A stretch of 64,000 nucleotides of DNA, taken from NCBI RefSeq assembly GCF_037325665.1, contig NC_090245.1, forward strand, positions 105,645,309-105,709,308, written 5' to 3'. Numbering within the stretch: position 1 is the stretch's first letter; each line of letters starts with the position of its first letter. Origin of the DNA: Littorina saxatilis (Eukaryota; Mollusca; Gastropoda; Littorinimorpha; Littorinidae). Below, piece after piece: positions 30,973-54,510 of this stretch. The position numbers and the translations under genes are program-made. The notes beneath the pieces are model-generated. The model saw nothing but the letters and a program-made list of their open reading frames with translations. It ran no database searches and had not been told where the DNA came from.

Positions 30973-31572
30973 GTACCGTCCTTCTCATGTAACCCATCAT
31001 GGTTCCCACCACAGGTCTGTCAAGGGTTTTACATGGAATAGAGCATGCATCCTTCCACGTGAACACATTCCAAAACTCAACAGACTGGCTGTTTTCTGTG
31101 CAGAGTGGGAATTTGTTGTTGAAATTACTTTGTAACTGACACCAGTATCACACGCAAAATGACTTCAGCAAATAAATTCCATCCCTCACAGCATGCAGGA
31201 CTTTGCAGGTGGGCTTTCGATTTCTGGTATGTTTTCAAGTGGAAGGAAGCTCTGATTCCATGTAAAAGCTTGGACACATCTGTGAACTGTGATCGTTGTC
31301 ATGATGATTCACGTGAGAAGGAAGCTCCCATTCCATGTAAAAGTTTGGACACATCTGTGAACTGTGATCATTGTCATAATGATTCACGTGAGAAAGAATG
31401 TATGTTTTAAACAAAATCTCTGCCGGTTAGGATTTAGTTCTTTAATTTATTCCTATGAATATTTCTAGTTCTTTACCAATTGTTCTTGTTTGTGTTCTTT
31501 TCCAGACGTGGAATCCCAGCAGAGCCTGTCACAGGACCAGGAACCTGCCCTGTGGAATATCGTGAACCCTAA
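5543..31572 (+). CDS. Beta-N-acetylhexosaminidase, copy 1 (13 exons)
   Basis: Lysosomal GH20 enzyme (HEXA/HEXB family) that removes terminal GlcNAc/GalNAc. Coding exons: 5543-5820, 6360-6469, 7216-7328, 8729-8839, 23098-23199, 24468-24576, 24894-25098, 25869-25955, 26344-26416, 29379-29550, 30125-30215, 30618-30722, 31506-31572 (TAA). All join in phase with GT/AG sites to 540 residues, near human HEXA length. I see a signal peptide (about residues 1-24), the substrate-binding Arg motif [25 protein letters not shown], the catalytic HLGGDEV (Asp336-Glu337), [14 protein letters not shown] and ERLWS. An NTT glycosylation site in exon 7 matches one in human HEXA. Start: ATG 5543 has good context and leads into the signal peptide. 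In-frame ATGs at 5522 (inside an E-box) and 5564 are alternatives. Intron 4 is 14.3 kb because of DIRS elements. No AATAAA is evident in the 900 bases after the stop. HEXA versus HEXB orthology is not assigned. Confidence 0.9.
5941..6232. mobile_element. GGCC-ended MITE, intron 1 of copy 1
   Basis: A 292-base inverted-repeat element with GGCC termini and subterminal TAGGTGTGGTTACGGTAAC / GTTACCGTAACCACACCTA arms, flanked by TTA on both sides. Copy 2 has it at the same site (37028-37319). Copy 3 has the empty site TTATTTAGACATTC at about 63737. A three-base TTA target and GGCC ends suggest a PIF/Harbinger-type MITE, but no transposase is present to confirm this. Confidence 0.75.
7421..8304. 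mobile_element. Inverted-repeat element with subterminal repeats, intron 3 of copy 1
   Basis: About 100 bases near 7430-7535 reappear, reverse-complemented and diverged, near 8125-8304. Shared words include ATCGGCAACATTGTTGCCCA on the left, and AATCAGCAAAACGCTGCC matching the complement of the right arm. The arms contain short repeats of the type CGGCAAAATGCTGC. The interior has (GT)n and (ATTCTGT)n tracts. The same structure is in copy 2 (39266-40163), so it predates the duplication. I cannot place it in a superfamily. Confidence 0.55.
8452..8673. mobile_element. GGCC-ended MITE, intron 3 of copy 1
   Basis: A 222-base element with GGCC ends and inner arms AGTCTGTTTACGGTA / TACCGTAAACAG, flanked by TAA on each side. 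It is of the same general type as 5941-6232 but a different subfamily. Copy 2 has it at 40311-40530. It sits about 50 bases before the acceptor of exon 4. Confidence 0.65.
9086..9298 (+). mobile_element. 5' half of a SINE split by DIRS element A
   Basis: This is the left half of a roughly 420-base SINE in intron 4. The right half resumes at 22485. The intact version is at 40943-41365 in copy 2. The 13-base target duplication AACAATGAAAGCA flanks the reassociated element (9073-9085 and 22690-22702). The head, with CCCGATGCTAACCAGCATGT, is not one I recognise as tRNA, 5S or 7SL. Confidence 0.75.
9690..10592 (+). repeat. Leader tandem repeats of DIRS element A
   Basis: Four to six diverged repeats of roughly 180-190 bases, each holding GTGCCGCCATTTGCAT, a CTCCGT...ACGGAG hairpin and AAGCTTAGTCTAGTGACTTA. 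They lie between the left terminal repeat and the coding part, where a promoter or 5' leader would be expected. Element B inserted in the last GCCGCCATTTGCATT word. Confidence 0.6.
11052..13301 (+). CDS. DIRS element B ORF1 (gag-like)
   Basis: About 750 residues. The N-terminus is Lys/Glu-rich, the first half is Ser/Pro/Ala-rich and low in complexity, with a repeated block around residues 205-260. A more ordered region follows from about residue 400, including [13 protein letters not shown], which recurs in element A's remnant. The C-terminus is Arg/Gly/Ser-rich and probably binds nucleic acid. It overlaps the next frame by four bases (ATGA), a layout that can couple translation. The role is inferred from position, since DIRS ORF1 proteins are poorly conserved. 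ATG 11052 is preferred over the frame's first ATG at 11028. Confidence 0.7.
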   Translation: MSDGDKKRERGKADVKGKIKPKSSTSVPKPILVVVSDAANNTVMTVPISAPNDQPVVGQSNQPTRTVVSRSSSLPLADSTALVSSLLSSLVPELRTLVREEMVRSQPSTSVVPSMASFPLPAVTLSLTEAVASVPSTAVVGDASKLGWSVGPREAAGRSLLGSSPFRRVHDPQTPVRSHFGFTEDHRVDEQWRHLVQASTLPALAGSVGPPTYAPAGVVSGVDQPVPSAALPALAGSIGPPMYAPAGVVSGVDRTWPSGHSAFRPPSTVSALPLFAVASDTFPAQTGSAASSASASSQVAVAGGYHQPFGQVSQPWPGQSALPSSVVASTAVPVPAAAGMPSSYSFPIQGMSSDGIGVDGFPVSGYGVHRPSTSNVDFGPSPDVSDIQSVASEAARVGYPERLKVALEAAAEVTSRYFAEGASVSSAAASTAPSAMADFRSGKEDDSYFRFLESPSIAFQLSQVLAKPSPSGSGIPSLPVPLLVPHGPVPELAQQWMASPSQASAFALSSHRRLVLQKSPRNLLDAFALPRSSLTVPPEMLALLAKPIKKDDGVLFSENTLIASEEAGRQQLELASIAETLIRALSRALTDSLNPFSLSEDQDADDVSTLLAALARVNEEQMRLSAVHYAHSVMCRRDLFLSHSQFSDQATKDTLRASPVLEGSLFGHLVFDARRQEIQANRDQQFSDFSLHSLKQSKQSQPSQPKQAKVAGPPKPADKGRGRSSSRGSRRRPSSGRGRGGSGSKPHPQ
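13298..15232 (+). CDS. DIRS element B reverse transcriptase and RNase H
   Basis: 644 residues. The RT part shows LDLSFLN, the [11 protein letters not shown] block, [12 protein letters not shown] and the catalytic YLDD box. The RNase H part has [17 protein letters not shown] and [12 protein letters not shown]. The conserved C-terminal block ([16 protein letters not shown]...FPPF) is typical of DIRS pol frames. Some authors relate this area to a methyltransferase, which I cannot confirm by eye. It starts inside the end of ORF1. Confidence 0.85.
   Translation: MKCSRSPPHPALHSGDGGGPFPGTFPLARVCTESMDRGVVRSGFRLLWKDGKAPLVRRPPAFRPPSSQEAISVLRSEIDSLVQKGAVEKVLDHSSPGFYGRLFAVPKASGAWRPVLDLSFLNTFLREIRFKMETPASVRDSLRPGDWATSIDLTDAYFHILMHPADRKWLRFRWASQVYQFRALPFGLSLAPWVFTMVVRQVCALVRSRGVRLRAYLDDWLILSQSQAGCEQDTQSVLREANLFGFSINRSKSELTPCQTFTYLGMSFDTVAWTVQPSQKRVDKLQACIRSTLPLPRASLRTLASILGQMESMALLVPLGRVHKRPFQLALRPFVDSPTVDWNALIPLRGWFQSATLPWLDTEWVCRGVPIALPAPDLDLFTDASLVGWGAHTDQLTASGLWSADQRMQHINLLELEAVALALDKFRPSLQAKHVRLFTDNTTVAAYINKQGGSRSPSLSARACEILIWCSEHQIRLSARYLPGSLNTLADALSRSDRVLQTEWTITHGALDRLWSLVQKPQVDLFATRFSKRLPVFVSPFPDPEAWETNAMDISWSGLEAYAFPPFQLLTRVLRKAEQEGPSLLLIAPLWPSQPWFPDLLRLAQGPPIPLALTRGELVQPHTGSLHAEPQMLNLHAWRLCGLL
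13630..16296 (+). CDS. DIRS element B tyrosine recombinase frame
   Basis: This frame is open through the RT gene. Recombinase similarity occupies only about 15240-16296, roughly the last 350 residues. There I see the first Arg box ([12 protein letters not shown]), the H-x-x-R pair (HETRAW) and the terminal tyrosine context (FMNFYLRD), which together define tyrosine recombinases. In DIRS elements this enzyme, not an integrase, inserts the cDNA, which explains the missing target duplication. The true start is unknown. The upstream part of the frame is probably a by-product of overlap with the RT gene. Confidence 0.75.
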   Translation: MASCLGPVVPQYLFEGDKVQDGDASVGQGLSPPGRLGDFHRPDGCILPYSYASSRPEMASFPVGKSGLPVSRPSFRPVSRPLGLHHGRETGLRAGEVAGCPATCLPGRLAHPESESGGVRAGYPIGSSGGQLVWLLDQPIKVGADAVSDVHLLGNVFRHGGLDCSALSEEGGQAPGVHTLHFASPEGLPADFGLHLRADGVHGSPGPLGEGPQTSLSAGAEAVRGLSHGGLECPHPSPGMVPIRYPSVAGHGVGVQGRADSPSCPRLGPVHGRVLGGVGGSHRPADCVRSVVGRSEDAAHQLAGARSRGSSSGQVPALPSGQACSSVYRQHDSGSLHQQAGRVAVSVAFGQGLRDPDLVFRASNQAFGQVPARKLEHSGGRAQPLRQSASNRVDHHSRSAGSSLVSCAETSGGPFCHQVLEETTSVRLTIPGSRGVGDERDGHFLVRPGGLRVPAIPVAHASSQEGGAGGPVPPADRSSLAVSAVVPGPAETRPGPSHSSRSHARRTGTASHRQPPRRASDAESSRVEVVRSSLRRKGASDLTMDLVGRSHRASTSSVYESHWRAWVTWCHEHRLDATAPRTMHVANHLAFMSSQGASAASLKVRRSAISATLRQIGRSIDVSGVIAGVIKGASLSDVKSRTPVPKWDLLLVMEFLRSADFEPLRDASFANLTRKSLFLLLLASARRGSEIHALSGNSDDISFESDGSVTLRFRPEFLAKNQAPERASPLVHVRPLSTILAPNDPDLVNCPVRAFHIYLARAQSLRSAAQKLLFISLNTERHKDITKTTLARWVSALIKHAYEWSRRNEGGTQPVLPLESARAHETRAWASSLAVLRSRRLEEVLHTAYWRSEDVFMNFYLRDISALRQDGSRALPAMVAGGQLLTRI
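16345..16437. repeat. Internal complementary region of DIRS element B
   Basis: The first half is the reverse complement of the element's left end (10596-10630). The second half is the reverse complement of its right end (about 16665-16720). This juxtaposition is the template thought to regenerate full ends during circular cDNA synthesis in DIRS1-like elements. Confidence 0.85.
16721..18333 (+). pseudogene. Gag-like remnant of DIRS element A
   Basis: This is the continuation of element A after nested element B. Frames here carry a segment ([13 protein letters not shown], then [17 protein letters not shown] and PWLASPS) clearly related to ORF1 of element B, which shows A and B are one family. 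A tandem duplication of about 382 bases lies inside it (17106-17487 and 17488 to about 17820). It is broken and has no intact full-length frame. Confidence 0.7.
17106..17820 (+). repeat. Two-copy tandem repeat in element A
   Basis: Two copies of a unit of about 382 bases beginning at TCGACGGTT (17106 and 17488). They match over most of their length, including ACGCTGGGGC and CGACTTCCGGTTCACAGCCT. This lies within the Ser/Pro-rich gag-like area and parallels the smaller internal repeat in ORF1 of element B. Confidence 0.75.
18915..19892 (-). mobile_element. piggyBac-like transposon end with N-terminal transposase remnant
   Basis: Read on the minus strand, the element starts at a TTAA (19889-19892) followed by CACTTTCGTGACGGGATGCG. 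A second copy of GACGGGA-GCGACTAT lies about 50 bases further in. Such terminal and subterminal repeats after TTAA are typical of piggyBac-like elements. A 165-residue frame (19668 to 19171) begins [20 protein letters not shown] and runs into an acidic Ser/Glu stretch, as PGBD transposase N-termini do. No catalytic region follows, so the element is truncated or non-autonomous. The far end is uncertain: a TTAA at 18915-18918 is only a candidate. Confidence 0.5.
19893..22106 (+). other. Decayed interior of DIRS element A
   Basis: T-rich DNA with no recognisable gene over most of its length. The last 150 bases before the internal complementary region show a pattern resembling the end of element B's recombinase frame, so this is probably the old RT-recombinase region of A. 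It holds a T-run near 21225-21240 and a G-run near 21290. There is no host exon here: copy 2 lacks the whole block. Confidence 0.5.
22485..22689 (+). mobile_element. 3' half of the SINE split by DIRS element A
   Basis: Resumes at CTCCCAGTAAGG and ends in CGACGTTAAACACCAAATAA plus an AAAG run. The tail domain, including TGAACAAGAAACAATTAACA, is shared in diverged form with the 473-base insert at 55797-56269, so the two SINEs share a 3' domain. The flanking duplication is at 22690-22702. Confidence 0.75.
22938..23034. repeat. (GT)n microsatellite before exon 5, copy 1
   Basis: A nearly pure GT tract of about 95 bases, ending some 60 bases before the exon 5 acceptor. In copy 2 the matching tract (about 41600-41672) is shorter and interrupted. 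Length change here could alter spacing to the branch point. Confidence 0.9.
23517..24282. mobile_element. TA-flanked TIR element, intron 5 of copy 1
   Basis: A 766-base insert absent from copy 2. It starts CAGTCGAACCCACC and ends with the complement CGAGTTCGACTG, flanked by TA. The ends recall pogo/Tc1-mariner elements. No transposase frame of note remains. Confidence 0.65.
25114..25275 (-). mobile_element. 3' part of a minus-strand SINE with expanded (TTC)n tail, intron 7 of copy 1
   Basis: Read on the minus strand, this is the last ~100 bases of the SINE family seen whole at 54824-55205: GGCGTATGGCTGCCTAAATG, CGGTCATACACGTAAAA, GAGTTTCAGCCCATGAACGC. Its GAA tail is now about 19 TTC units on the plus strand (25114-25171). 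The tail starts only 15 bases after the donor of exon 7, the exon with the catalytic Asp-Glu pair. Copy 2 has the same insertion with a longer tail. Confidence 0.8.
26520..27091. mobile_element. CAGTGGAACC-ended MITE, intron 9 of copy 1, with nested SINE
   Basis: A TA-flanked inverted-repeat element: CAGTGGAACC at the left, GGTTCCACTG at the right, with inner AAGACTCCCTCC-type repeats. The same element, only 189 bases without the SINE, is at 46722-46910 in copy 2. Relics of the same ends stand in intron 2 (about 7155-7190 and 38960-39030). It is pogo/Tc1-like by ends and TA target. Confidence 0.65.
26611..26982 (+). mobile_element. tRNA-headed SINE, intron 9 of copy 1
   Basis: 372 bases, flanked by the duplication AGACTTTTTGTT (26599-26610 and 26983-26994). 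Copy 2 shows the empty site. The head has an A box (TAGCTCAGTCGGTAGCG) and a B box (GAGTTCGTCCCC). The body carries GGTGGGTTATAGAAACACGA and CCCAGCATGC, and the tail is AGAAGAAGAAGA. The body matches the minus-strand SINE at 54824-55205 but the tRNA-like head differs. It is a SINE, not a working tRNA gene. Confidence 0.85.
27400..28945 (-). mobile_element. 5'-truncated LINE (L1/Tx1-like), intron 9 of copy 1
   Basis: Minus-strand frames between about 28940 and 27800 read as the C-terminal part of an L1/Tx1-type ORF2. [21 protein letters not shown] comes first, then [10 protein letters not shown], then [11 protein letters not shown]...FENWIKAEV...[11 protein letters not shown], and finally [21 protein letters not shown]. 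The frames are out of register with each other, so the copy is dead. It is absent from copy 2. Its 3' end runs into AT-rich and (TA)n DNA, and TTTGATATATAT words at both edges may be the target duplication. Confidence 0.6.
28948..29316. repeat. (TATTG)n pentanucleotide arrays, copy 1
   Basis: Three blocks of ATTGT/TATTG repeats separated by two copies of a roughly 100-base spacer (TTATGTATTGAGTATAGGTG ... CTCATTTTGAGATATATTA). The last block ends about 60 bases before the acceptor of exon 10. Copy 2 has shorter versions at about 47235-47265, 47720-47758 and 47832-47873. Confidence 0.9.
29551..29800 (+). repeat. Tandem duplication over the exon 10 donor, copy 1
   Basis: A unit of 123 bases starting in the last bases of exon 10 is repeated, so a second AATTCAATG|GTTTG donor-like site stands at 29674, 123 bases after the real donor at 29551. 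Copy 2 has one unit only. Use of the second site would read into an in-frame TGA, so it would truncate the protein. Confidence 0.8.
30905..30968. repeat. (GT)n microsatellite, intron 12 of copy 1
   Basis: A pure GT tract of about 64 bases. Copy 2 has a shorter tract at about 53006-53030. Confidence 0.9.
31245..31394 (+). repeat. Two 75-base direct repeats, intron 12 of copy 1
   Basis: Adjacent units begin GGAAGCTC and end GATTCACGTGAGAA. They lie 110-260 bases before exon 13 and are conserved in copy 2 (about 53296-53445). Each carries a CACGTG E-box. I know of no role. Confidence 0.75.
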
Positions 31573-32202
31573 CCAGTGGCCGAGGAATTCACCATCTTTT
31601 TTATCTATTTAAAACAGACAATCAGAACAAAATCTTTGATTTGTGAGATTCAACTTATTTTTTCACCTGCAAAATGGCACTGTCCATTCCCAATTGGGGA
31701 TGCAGGTAGTGTGGCTCATGTGAAGTTATGTAACAATTTAGTAGACATTTTTCTTCCTATTTTCATATTTAAACAAATTGTGGATATTTGGCACCTTGTT
31801 TTTCCGTTCTGGGCATTGTGAAGGTTTATTTGTGTGTTGACAGATTTCTATGCATATTGAACAAGTCTACCGGTTGTTGTTATTATGTTTTTCCTAACTT
31901 TTAGAAGAAAAACAAAGGGTTGTTACATTTCATTCCTGATTTCCAGTAGTATTTGTTTTTGGCTCACGTAAGTGTAGCCTATGCGATGCTAACTTTTGTC
32001 TGTCTGTGCATGCGTGCGTGCGTGAGTGCGTATGTATGTATGTATGTCTGTGGTAGAAACTTTAACATTTGACTGAACACCGAAATACTAATTTTACCTG
32101 GTTATCATTCAAGCAACAGCTTCAAAGTATTGAAGCAATTATCAACATTTCGTCGGCACGTATGTAGTTAAAGTGTGTATCCAAAGAAAACGGGTGGTGG
32201 GT

Positions 32203-32233
<31 letters not shown>

Positions 32234-32507
32234 GTAAAAACAGGTGACTGGTTTGTGTCGTGTATGGTCTGTAGACCAGGTCAAGGTTAGGTCAGATAGC
32301 GTGAAGGATTGTGGTATAGATACAGTTATCACCGAGCTGCAGTTCGCAGATTCGGAGAAGACTATTTCACATTGTTCGGTTTCGTAGCTCCAGAAAAATA
32401 GATAAAGAAGATACCAAAGGAGATTTCCTACAGGTTAATCTGCACAGCGTGTTTCCAGTGTCTGCGTGAGGAAGCGCTGTCGAAAGCGCAGTGTCGATCT
32501 GGTCAAA
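31573..32507. other. 3' flank of copy 1
   Basis: Shared with 53625-54510 after copy 2, apart from small indels and a variable G-run (32213-32234). It probably contains the 3' UTR. I see no clear polyadenylation signal and no other gene. Confidence 0.6.
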
Positions 32508-33396
32508 TGGCTGCAACAAAAAGCATCGGTGCACTAAACATGCCACGCTACCCCTCAACCTCCACCTTTAAACATGTCAACTTTACATATCTCATCGAGC
32601 ACATGGGCCTGCACAAACGAACTTTTACAACAACAAATCAGCTATTTTCCTTCCTTCTCTCCATATCTGCAAAAACCATATACAGATTAGTTACTATTTT
32701 AGCGTCACAAAGAGCAAATAATGCGCTACCTGGAAAGAACAACAGAGAGTATTTCATTCCACAAACACAGACTTGTCAACAGCGTTAAATAATGTTTTAT
32801 TACCTCAACAGCCTAATGTAGGTAGCTCTCTCTTTTAAGCGAATCCGCTTCCTTTTAAATGGCACCCGTTCGTCAACGGATATACCCGCCATCCTCCCTC
32901 TTGCGCTGAATCCTTATGCGGTGGAAAACCTTCCCCGCACAGCGAAGAAACTTTGACGCCCCGACTGTCAGCCAGCATGTAAACAAAGAGAAAGTGGTCT
33001 CTAATTGAAGTTCCTTTAAGCCCTAACTGTGCAAGCAGAACGGCACGTTGAAATACAGTGCAGCAGTCAAACGCGTTGAAGACCATCAAACTTGACACCG
33101 ACTATTCTCTCTCGCTGCTGAGTTTCGAGTGTCCAATTAACATGTCTCACACAGACAACCTTGACAAAATCACGTGACTCACCTTGTCACGTTCCAAGTT
33201 CAGTTACCGTCCGTTTTGCCCTGACAGCAGAAATCACCCACGTGAAACCCTTGCAAACAAGAAATCCCCGTGTTCGGCTATGCTCGGTCAGCTAAAACCC
33301 AGCCGTTGACAGAAAGCACAGGCGCTTTCTATCGAAATTCGAGGAAGGCACCCCACAGAGTGACACTTTCTCGATCCATGTCACTAAATCGTGACA
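32508..33396 (-). mobile_element. Partial LTR of the Gmr1-like family
   Basis: Matches the minus-strand solo LTR at 57562-58459, including the GTGACA end followed by GTTACATG, so both derive from one insertion that was duplicated with the gene. Here only part of the LTR remains. It is an old fossil. Confidence 0.75.
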
Positions 33397-33493
33397 GTTA
33401 CATGTTTCAAAGGTCTATGGGATTTTACTAAAGCAAAAACTATCACCATCCACACCTGATTTGGACTTGCTGCGAGCCTTTTTTTCTTTTTCT

Positions 33494-33790
33494 TTTTACA
33501 TTGTCAAGTTTTGACTAAATGTTTTAACATAGAGGGGGAATCGAGACGAGGGTCGTGGTGTATGTGTGTGTGTGTGCGTGTGTGTGTGTAGAGCGATTCA
33601 GACCAAACTACTGGACCGATCTTTATGAAATTTTACATGAGAGTTCCTGGGAATGATATCACCGGACTTTTTTTCTTTTTTTCGATAAATACCTTTGATG
33701 ACGTCATATCCGGCTTTTTGTAAAAGTTGAGGCGGCACTGTCACACCCTCATTTTTCAATCATATTGATTGAAATTTTGGCCAAGAGGGA
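33494..33790 (+). repeat. Fragment of the GTCAAGTTTTGAC repeat family
   Basis: Starts with TTGTCAAGTTTTGACTAAAT and continues with GGGGGAATCGAGACGAGGGT, a (GT)n tract, and TTGATGACGTCATATCCGGC. Two further copies are at about 58549-59431 and 59446-59760. The family is dispersed and non-coding, and its class is unknown to me. Confidence 0.6.
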
Positions 33791-33900
33791 GAGAGAAACC
33801 GCCCAAAGACAGATTCAGGGGAAACTACCAAGTAAAACTTTACAAAGCACAATGATCTCCCTTATACTTCTGTACATATTCTTTCAACTGGAATAAACGA

Positions 33901-34075
33901 AACGTGTATTGTATGTTTGGTCGTTTTCTTTGCCTGTGCATGTATAGTTTGTTGGTTATGTTTGGTCGGTTTCTTTGCCTGTGCGTGTATAGTATGCTTG
34001 GTCGTTGTATGTATTGTAAAGCGCTAAGAGTAGACAATTTTCTAGAATAGCGCTATAAAAGTTTGCATTATTATT
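33901..34075 (+). mobile_element. LINE 3' tail
   Basis: Absent at the matching place after copy 2 (about 59850). It ends GTAAAGCGCTAAGAGT ... TAGCGCTATAAAAGTTTGC plus ATTATTATT, the same terminal plan as the L2/CR1-like LINE at 50780-52525. The two AGCGCT words could pair into the 3' hairpin. Upstream are two imperfect repeats of TTTGGTCGTTTTCTTTGCCT. Confidence 0.55.
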
Positions 34076-34826
34076 AAATTAAAAATACTGTCGGAGACAG
34101 AACATGGCTACTAAACAATAACAATAAACTCCTAATACTTCTTTAAACGTTCTGTAAAAATGATTTGTATGAAAAGTGTTGAAAAGAAGAGAAAATAAAT
34201 CCTCAAGGCAGTGAACACACTCACCATGCACTGACATACGAAAGCAGCCACACAAACACAGCACAGAGGAGCGTGTGCAGATGCTTTGCAAGAATAAGCT
34301 TGAAAACCAGTTTGAATAAATAGCAGCAGATAGAGCTGCATATGTCATAATCATGTAATTTATTTTTTTTCTTGTCTGGCTTTATTGACTGCATGCCGAT
34401 CATGTGGCATGGCAGTGACTTTTCACTCTTCAGTCGGAAATACACTGTACCGGTACATATAACACAGCTCCCACTCTCCCTCACTAATGCACCCCAAGCC
34501 GTGACAATTGATGCTTGGAAATTGTGTGGAAGAGTACACCTCTCTATTTCTCTCCAATGCTCTTCCTGCTGACATGCAGTGACACCGGACACCCCACAGA
34601 GTTTAGCCAGCTACCCCTCCACCACCACCCCTCCCTCTCTCTCCCTCCCTCCAGCCATGTACTGTTGGGGGCTGTGGCCAGAGATAAGAGGCCAGCTGCA
34701 TTGTTCACTCAGAGCAAAATCAGTTGACTGTGTCGTAACTTTTGACAAAGCAAGACAACTGAAGGGTTCATAGATTAGGCAACCGACTCACTGGTCAAGG
34801 CTGAGGGGAAACAAGAGTATCTTGTC
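34076..34826. other. Duplicated intergenic block without a recognised gene
   Basis: Nearly identical to 59866-60620. Minus-strand frames of 60-120 codons exist but resemble nothing I know, and they do not share splice signals. I treat the block as non-coding flank of the duplicated unit. Confidence 0.45.
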
Positions 34827-35160
34827 TATGACGGCTTACTAGTGCCAAAACCTCATAATTGTAATTATCAAGAGAAAATTAGTAATTTCCCCTTGATAGT
34901 AACCATTTTCACGTGTTTATTACTAATTTTCCTGGGAAAATTACTACTTTTCCTGGAATAATTACTAACTTTCACCTGTTAATTACTAATTTTTAGTTTT
35001 GGCTCACTTCCTGACGGATTGCTAGTGCCAAAACTAAAAATTAGTAATTTTCCCGTGAAAATGAGTAACTAACAGGTGAAAACAGTAACTGACAGTGTTA
35101 ATTAGTAATTATCCCGTGATAATGGGTAACCCCAGGTTTTGGCACTAGTAAGCCGTCATA
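34827..35160. mobile_element. Foldback MITE, first of a tandem pair
   Basis: Perfect terminal inverted repeats of at least 24 bases (TATGACGGCTTACTAGTGCC ... and its complement) enclose AT-rich TAATTACTAATTTT repeats that also pair with each other. A copy in the same orientation follows directly. The pair is flanked by CTTGTC on both sides, which is its probable target duplication. Absent before copy 3. Confidence 0.75.
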
Positions 35161-35490
35161 GGGCTTACTAGTGCCAAAACCTCATAATTGTAATTATCAA
35201 GGGAAAATTAGTAATTTTCCCTTGATAATTACCATTTTCACGTGTTAATTACTAATTATTCCTGGGAAAATTACTAACTTTCACCTGTTAATTACTAATT
35301 TTTAGTTTTGGCTCACTTCCTGACGGATTGCTAGTGCCAAAACTAAAAATTAGTAATTTTCCCGTGAAAATTACTAATTATCCCGTGAAAATGAGTAACT
35401 AACGAGTGAAAACAGTAACTGACAGCGTTAATTAGTAATTATCACGTGATAATGGGTAACCCCAGGTTTTGGCACTAGTAAGCCGTCATA
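35161..35490. mobile_element. Foldback MITE, second of a tandem pair
   Basis: Same family as 34827-35160, head to tail. The junction has GGGCTTACTAGTGCC in place of the full terminus, so the pair probably arose by tandem duplication or by insertion into the end of the first. Confidence 0.75.
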
Positions 35491-35513
35491 CTTGTCAATG
35501 AAAGATGTTACAC

Positions 35514-36580
35514 ACAGACACACGATGCTGAGAATTTTGGCCGGTTTTTCACTCTCTTTCCCTCAGGACCTTCATCAACTGTGGTTTCTGTTGTTTACGT
35601 CCAACAGACAAGAATAAAGAGCTCAGTGCAGTTTCATGTTGGCATCTTCACATGTACTCCACTCCTGACCAAAACTAACCCCCCCCCCCCCCCCTCCTGA
35701 TGGGTACACGTGCACTCAAGTTATCAGTGAATATTGCTATTTTATATGTTACGTGGATTTCCATTGGTCAATTGGGCAAAACTGAGCTCAGTGCAAAAGT
35801 GATATCGACGACATTTCCGTCGATCGACGACCTCTTTATTGCTTCCCCACTTCAAAAACAAAAACACCTAAATTTAAAAACATACAAATATATATGAAAA
35901 TGTAATGATCCCAGAATTTAGTTGAGCAAGTGACTAAAGACTTTTTGAAAGAAAAGACATTTTGAAATACTGAAAAGTACAAGAAAAGAGTCAACAAAAA
36001 GAAATAATAATCAGAGGGAGGGATATGGAACAGCCAAAATTGAGACAAATACTTTTGTAATTTCTTTACAGTAAATACAAACTGTCCTGAGAATTAGCAA
36101 TATATCTAACATTGACTGACTGTGTGATGATATCTTCTGCTATTGGTCTGTTTCGACAGTGATATCAAAATCTCGACCTCTGGTCTCGATTTTGATATCA
36201 CTGTCTCAACAGACCATAGCAGAAGATATCATCACACAGTCCGTCAATATTGGGTAACAAGTTCTCATCCATCACACAGCAGCCAGGCTGCATTACCCAA
36301 TATTGACGGACTGTCTGATGATATCATCTGCTATGGTCTGTTGAGACAGTGATATCAAGATTTTGATATCACTGTCGAAACGGACCAATAGCAGAAGATA
36401 TCACACAGACATCTGGATGACTTGTCCTACAAGTGCAGCGTAACAGACAGATACAGATACAGATACACAGTCAGTCAATGTTAGATATATTGCTAATTCT
36501 CTGGACATTTTCGGGGATTGTTGACCCTTTGTGCCAACCATAGCTATGATTTTGCGAGAGTAGCTGAACGTGCCTGTGGG
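35514..36580. repeat. Upstream repeat block and palindrome of copy 2
   Basis: The counterpart of 4432-5490, with the same C-run (here longer), AT-rich block and multi-arm palindrome (36112-36410). The differences are few single bases. No gene. Confidence 0.6.
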
Positions 36581-36584
36581 AGGT

Positions 36585-36617
36585 TCACGTGATTTTCTGT
36601 TTGCATAGTCACATGAC
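36585..36617. promoter_or_regulatory. Two CLEAR-like E-boxes, copy 2
   Basis: TCACGTGA at 36585-36592 and GTCACATGAC at 36608-36617, with the same spacing to the start codon as in copies 1 and 3. Confidence 0.5.
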
Positions 36618-36633
36618 ATCTAACTTTTCCAAA

Positions 36634-53624
<16,991 letters not shown>

Positions 53625-54510
53625 CCAGTGGCTGAGGAATTCACCATCTTTTTTATCTATTTAAAACAGACAATCAGAACAAAATCTTTGATTTGTGAGA
53701 TTCAACTTATTTTTTCACCTGCAAAATGGCACTGTCCATTCCCATGTGAAGTTATGTGAAGTTATGTAACAATTTAGTGGACATTTTTCTTCCTATTTTC
53801 ATATTTAAACAAATTGTGGATATTTGGCACCTTGTTTTTTCGTTCTGGGCATGTGAGTCTTGCCATTGTGAAGGTTTATTTGTGTGTTGACAGATTTCTA
53901 TTCATATTGAACAAGTCTACCGTTTGTTGTTATTATGTTTTTCCTAACTTTTAGAAGAAAAACAAAGGGTTGTTACATTTCATTCCTGATTTCCAGTAGT
54001 ATTTGTTTTTGGCTCACATAAGTGTAGCCTATGCGATGCTAACTTTTGTCTGTCTGTGCGTGCGTGAGTGCGTATGTATGTATGTATGTATGTCTGTGGT
54101 AGAAACTTTAACATTTGACTGAACACCGAAATACTAATTTTACCTGGTTATCATTCAAGCAACAGCTTCAAAGTACATTTCGTCGGCACGTATGTAGTTA
54201 AAGTGTGTATCCAAAGAAAACGGGTGGTGGGGGTTTTGGGGGGGGGGGGTAAAAACAGGTGACTGGTTTGTGTCGTGTATGGTATGTAGACCATGTCAAG
54301 GTTAGGTCAGATAGCGTGAAGGATTGTGGTATAGATACAGTTATCACCGAGCTGCAGTTCGCCGATTCGGAGAAGACTATTTCACATTGTTCGGTTTCGT
54401 AGCTCCAGAAAAATAGATAAAGAAGATACCAAAGGAGATTTCCTACAGGTTAATCTGCACAGCGTGTTTCCAGTGTCTGCGTGAGGAAGCGCTGTCGAAA
54501 GCGCAGTTTC
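53625..54510. other. 3' flank of copy 2
   Basis: Counterpart of 31573-32507 with small indels and a shorter G-run. No gene seen. Confidence 0.6.
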
